Below, in pieces: positions 63,801-64,000 of a DNA stretch of 64,000 nucleotides. This stretch comes from Aculops lycopersici. Taxonomy: Eukaryota; Arthropoda; Arachnida; Trombidiformes; Eriophyidae. The position numbers were made by a program, and so were the translations under genes. The notes beneath the pieces are model-generated. The model had not been told where the DNA came from and searched no databases. It worked only from the letters and a program-made list of their open reading frames with translations. The stretch is from assembly GCA_015350385.1 (NCBI GenBank), contig WNKI01000001.1, positions 4,281,129 to 4,345,128 of the forward strand. The letters are read 5' to 3'. The stretch's first letter is position 1; each line of letters begins with the position of its first letter.

Positions 63801-64000
63801 CTACGAGAACGACGAGGGCAAATGCGTTGAGGTTACGTTTAGTAAGTTGGACGATACACTTATAATACTAATTATAATGCTCGGAACGGGACTTGTAGTT
63901 TCCATTGCAATTAACCTATTTGCTCTTGCCAAATCGCAGAAACTATTCAGACAAAGCAAACAGTATCCACTAAACGAGTTTCCAACCACAAACTCGAGCA
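57898..64000 (+). CDS. Very large EGF-module type I membrane protein, 3' end outside window
   Basis: Starting at the ATG at 57898 I read one frame to the end of the window without a stop, at least 2034 codons in a single exon. Residues 1-28 are a signal peptide (FGLLILAALLLALSSKTLA). A Gln/Pro-rich stretch occupies about 285-345. A basic cluster KRKRRKRQ at 437-444 fits a furin-type cleavage site. Beta-rich segments follow, then EGF-like Cys modules from residue 976 (CYPSPCQTGSCHQNG, ECKCDDGRHRGRRCE) through about 1600, and more Cys modules near 1860-1980. A membrane helix lies at about 1988-2010 (LIILIIMLGTGLVVSIAINL), and the cytosolic tail runs off the edge. I do not recognise the ortholog. 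It is probably a cell-surface or apical-matrix protein. Confidence 0.85.
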   Translation, partial: MYHNPKSSFGLLILAALLLALSSKTLAHAKKSKPSKNEEKHQATIETTSPTSDLDLSESTTSRPVALDDQRSIVIHQVDNSGTTGSRGSGKPDDGDLEVAASNAVQDSVAAEETNSHKIIAAGWPSTSPMWPSIETAEQQAQEANWPEMIEPFIFADKPRAIDYSLLLTINKNITDALKDHQKSIAVVLSFEYYFNYDAKITTAPPGIKIEIDRKQFKYLEPNVNNIAPRMWIKFNEQILVSDPQQFENHDWLKFSLVNRQSPSLVAIRKLKVQFTPSDSDGGQPPPPMAQSPAIPLQQPNQPQVQQNEIQNGQQPPLPQSDQPLQSGGTLANQPTVYDQQQPQLPPQVQQPPQQEVPLRQPAPVEPNQGIQDQQAAGSSMRSKKIKSPKQPVGEDEDQMTAASDALVSTIKPVKPKTTGSWLPSMPTFGVVNPFGKRKRRKRQVAAPSGGDITSQQQQQPVPDAAPPPMPASIIFTCFHRNSCEWRSDRSEEIQWSSARMPASTSEVSKGYYYASSLSGMNSNPTRAQETSSNDDQPQVASMQVNNLLRLSLNQTEAARIKDQNSDQCIELAIYITERARLKLYRLSKGASATGGPSGNIDWIKGNEILTWAPTMTMEVRKNENGSNTTVSVVRSSLPKSRLPAMENGKNGWTYETLCYGDFFTNVKECGLGNCAFGFEMELDETLQSQLLAARGGQQVATDAATATASSSIASNDPLINLIPEQVVGISIRNEFSVKPKPMRQQQGRLKWLKTWNRPEVSPEENWKFYPKLDVVITSDTVNLLNTYDESHYHLHSDWLSVNEHLEFTGSLTVEFNQTSPINGTSPTPAPPVIDLPNGGDNQQYLTVNGEPKVFALKLVTKLVDDKFNIIHTGNSTIEWSMRDNTSLAVFSIDMPITDYIKSARHGQLKDPSSHSANGIESNPIGDEESSLFKIIIELIYDVKLTGASLPIDQYLSATNSEFKFNFVNVSLSDRCYPSPCQTGSCHQNGTGLEDWECKCDDGRHRGRRCEFGRWCEIPHVTPWVAPAVAAGGGLTSGSGGSPGKDQQVSSQQQQHTASQQLGPKSSIGVRRINVLTPPKSRNVVDSTVVSGGSSGANNNNSNNSRQPKLSDSISRISGSDYCQRKLGSGSKCTEIDVPLNDNLYTEDEKTFSCSCQDDYYLSDDSKCKQAHPCNSIVCPSIGMICDEFKPFNRTQPCVCNEKQDWHLDLTSKGQNGVDKCIRRQCQDISRACGFEAHICLPTLPGEKPICKCGPNFALKTNETSGAKYCQSTACILPTLNECQQICVPNNENLLRPYKCDCYPGYVIDPEDPKQSKCVPMKPEPHCRPACNPETQNCTDFGCRCKQGYIGEGEVVVKHANKHPRGQTQNSTTIDYVQSVRCLNVCSLTYAENKREFEMIESVCPLGLCDPSTFQCKCYDSSSSALVNTKYEPIYAKIPIATNGALEESTGGASGSNVTTTAHSDDSTALVPRQRISPLCHLRRVCESDSISYRICRSQGAICVPDYTKAAMFDCICPPSTEKRFYGRGSSSEFTCEPRCSSVKYECLRRQAQCRLVDKDSVRCDCLPGHMFDEHDHKCYLAKYSYSFNLILVNRYYEPESKFHRLEQVKFGDNSTIGPDVTQQTGSRLYESINGNANQVNNNNNNNNNLNRPDLSEVVPQFHQANANNLNTMSNSKTKSKFIVDYNQCNITQVIPKQIIEDPYEHDIESYLSYIDQCNEKIHQNMRTYHLNSKLAEDLRQSLRQHLRGFTVTTSNNTCLETDSTGMYLNCTVYLQSQESISAETVDFVLNNCDKNGQDNRFCWIKPRLLLKKDQQIIFSNNQQVAVNKNNNGDKKHQQKINFKQVIPCEIDNFCGPDAYSVRLDDRSSLCSCKCPPDIEVVDVKDLERKLRQPLDLSTIGGDGGSEHLVAGKLNPITSIDYQTVAVKEICAPRNHCGANSTFCLGKTGSVCHYDIRLGSKCQCVYPSYENDEGKCVEVTFSKLDDTLIILIIMLGTGLVVSIAINLFALAKSQKLFRQSKQYPLNEFPTTNSS

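Overview
This 64 kb window is nuclear DNA from an animal, most probably an arthropod. I infer a mite or other arachnid with low confidence. Supporting signs are an MADF-BESS regulator, a Notum hydrolase with the long low-complexity insert also seen in insects, a group III phospholipase A2, SNRNP200, metaxin-2 and CDK5RAP3, all encoded by very long uninterrupted reading frames. Only two spliceosomal introns could be placed with confidence (17935-18186 and 29103-29624). The genome is dense, with genes on both strands, several convergent pairs 140-290 bp apart, and abundant CAA/CAG, CAT and GA microsatellites.

Layout. 1-3.4 kb: long-form RNase Z (ELAC2) and a Cys-rich secreted protein, both minus strand. 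3.4-5 kb: non-coding, with a 31-bp-arm inverted repeat. 5-12 kb: an LDL-receptor-like membrane protein (+) converging on a 1260-aa PAN-like membrane protein (-). 12-15.4 kb: a tandem repeat and two unrecognised secreted proteins in divergent orientation. 15.4-17.5 kb: a decayed Tc1/mariner element and a cluster of GCGGGCA motifs. 17.5-21.2 kb: an aconitase reading frame that runs in frame into LETM1. 21.4-24 kb: CDK5RAP3 and an unrecognised acidic protein. 25-26.8 kb: a His-rich two-pass membrane protein with a PPPY motif. 28.6-31.5 kb: Notum. 31.8-39 kb: MAN1B1 with a 37-residue polyQ tract, a serpin and TBC1D5, all minus. 39.6-46.4 kb: UMP-CMP kinase and a divergent SNRNP200/Brr2. 46.9-49.4 kb: an MADF-BESS protein and metaxin-2. 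49.4-54.6 kb: a large non-coding stretch with a GA microsatellite and an assembly gap. 54.6-56.6 kb: group III PLA2. 57.9 kb to the end: an uninterrupted reading frame of at least 2034 codons for an EGF-module membrane protein.

The genes do not form one pathway. Several touch shared themes: mitochondria (ELAC2 tRNA processing, the aconitase-LETM1 chimera, metaxin-2), ER and secretory quality control (MAN1B1, CDK5RAP3), endosomal sorting and lipoprotein-type receptors (TBC1D5, the LDLR-like protein), and the extracellular space (Notum, serpin, PLA2, Cys-rich proteins).

The most striking observation is the chimeric aconitase-LETM1 frame. Its aconitase half has lost one iron-sulphur cysteine, has changed several active-site residues and lacks the swivel domain, yet the frame stays open for about 1130 codons. 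It is either a new fusion protein with a non-catalytic aconitase domain or an assembly or rearrangement artefact, and transcript data would decide.
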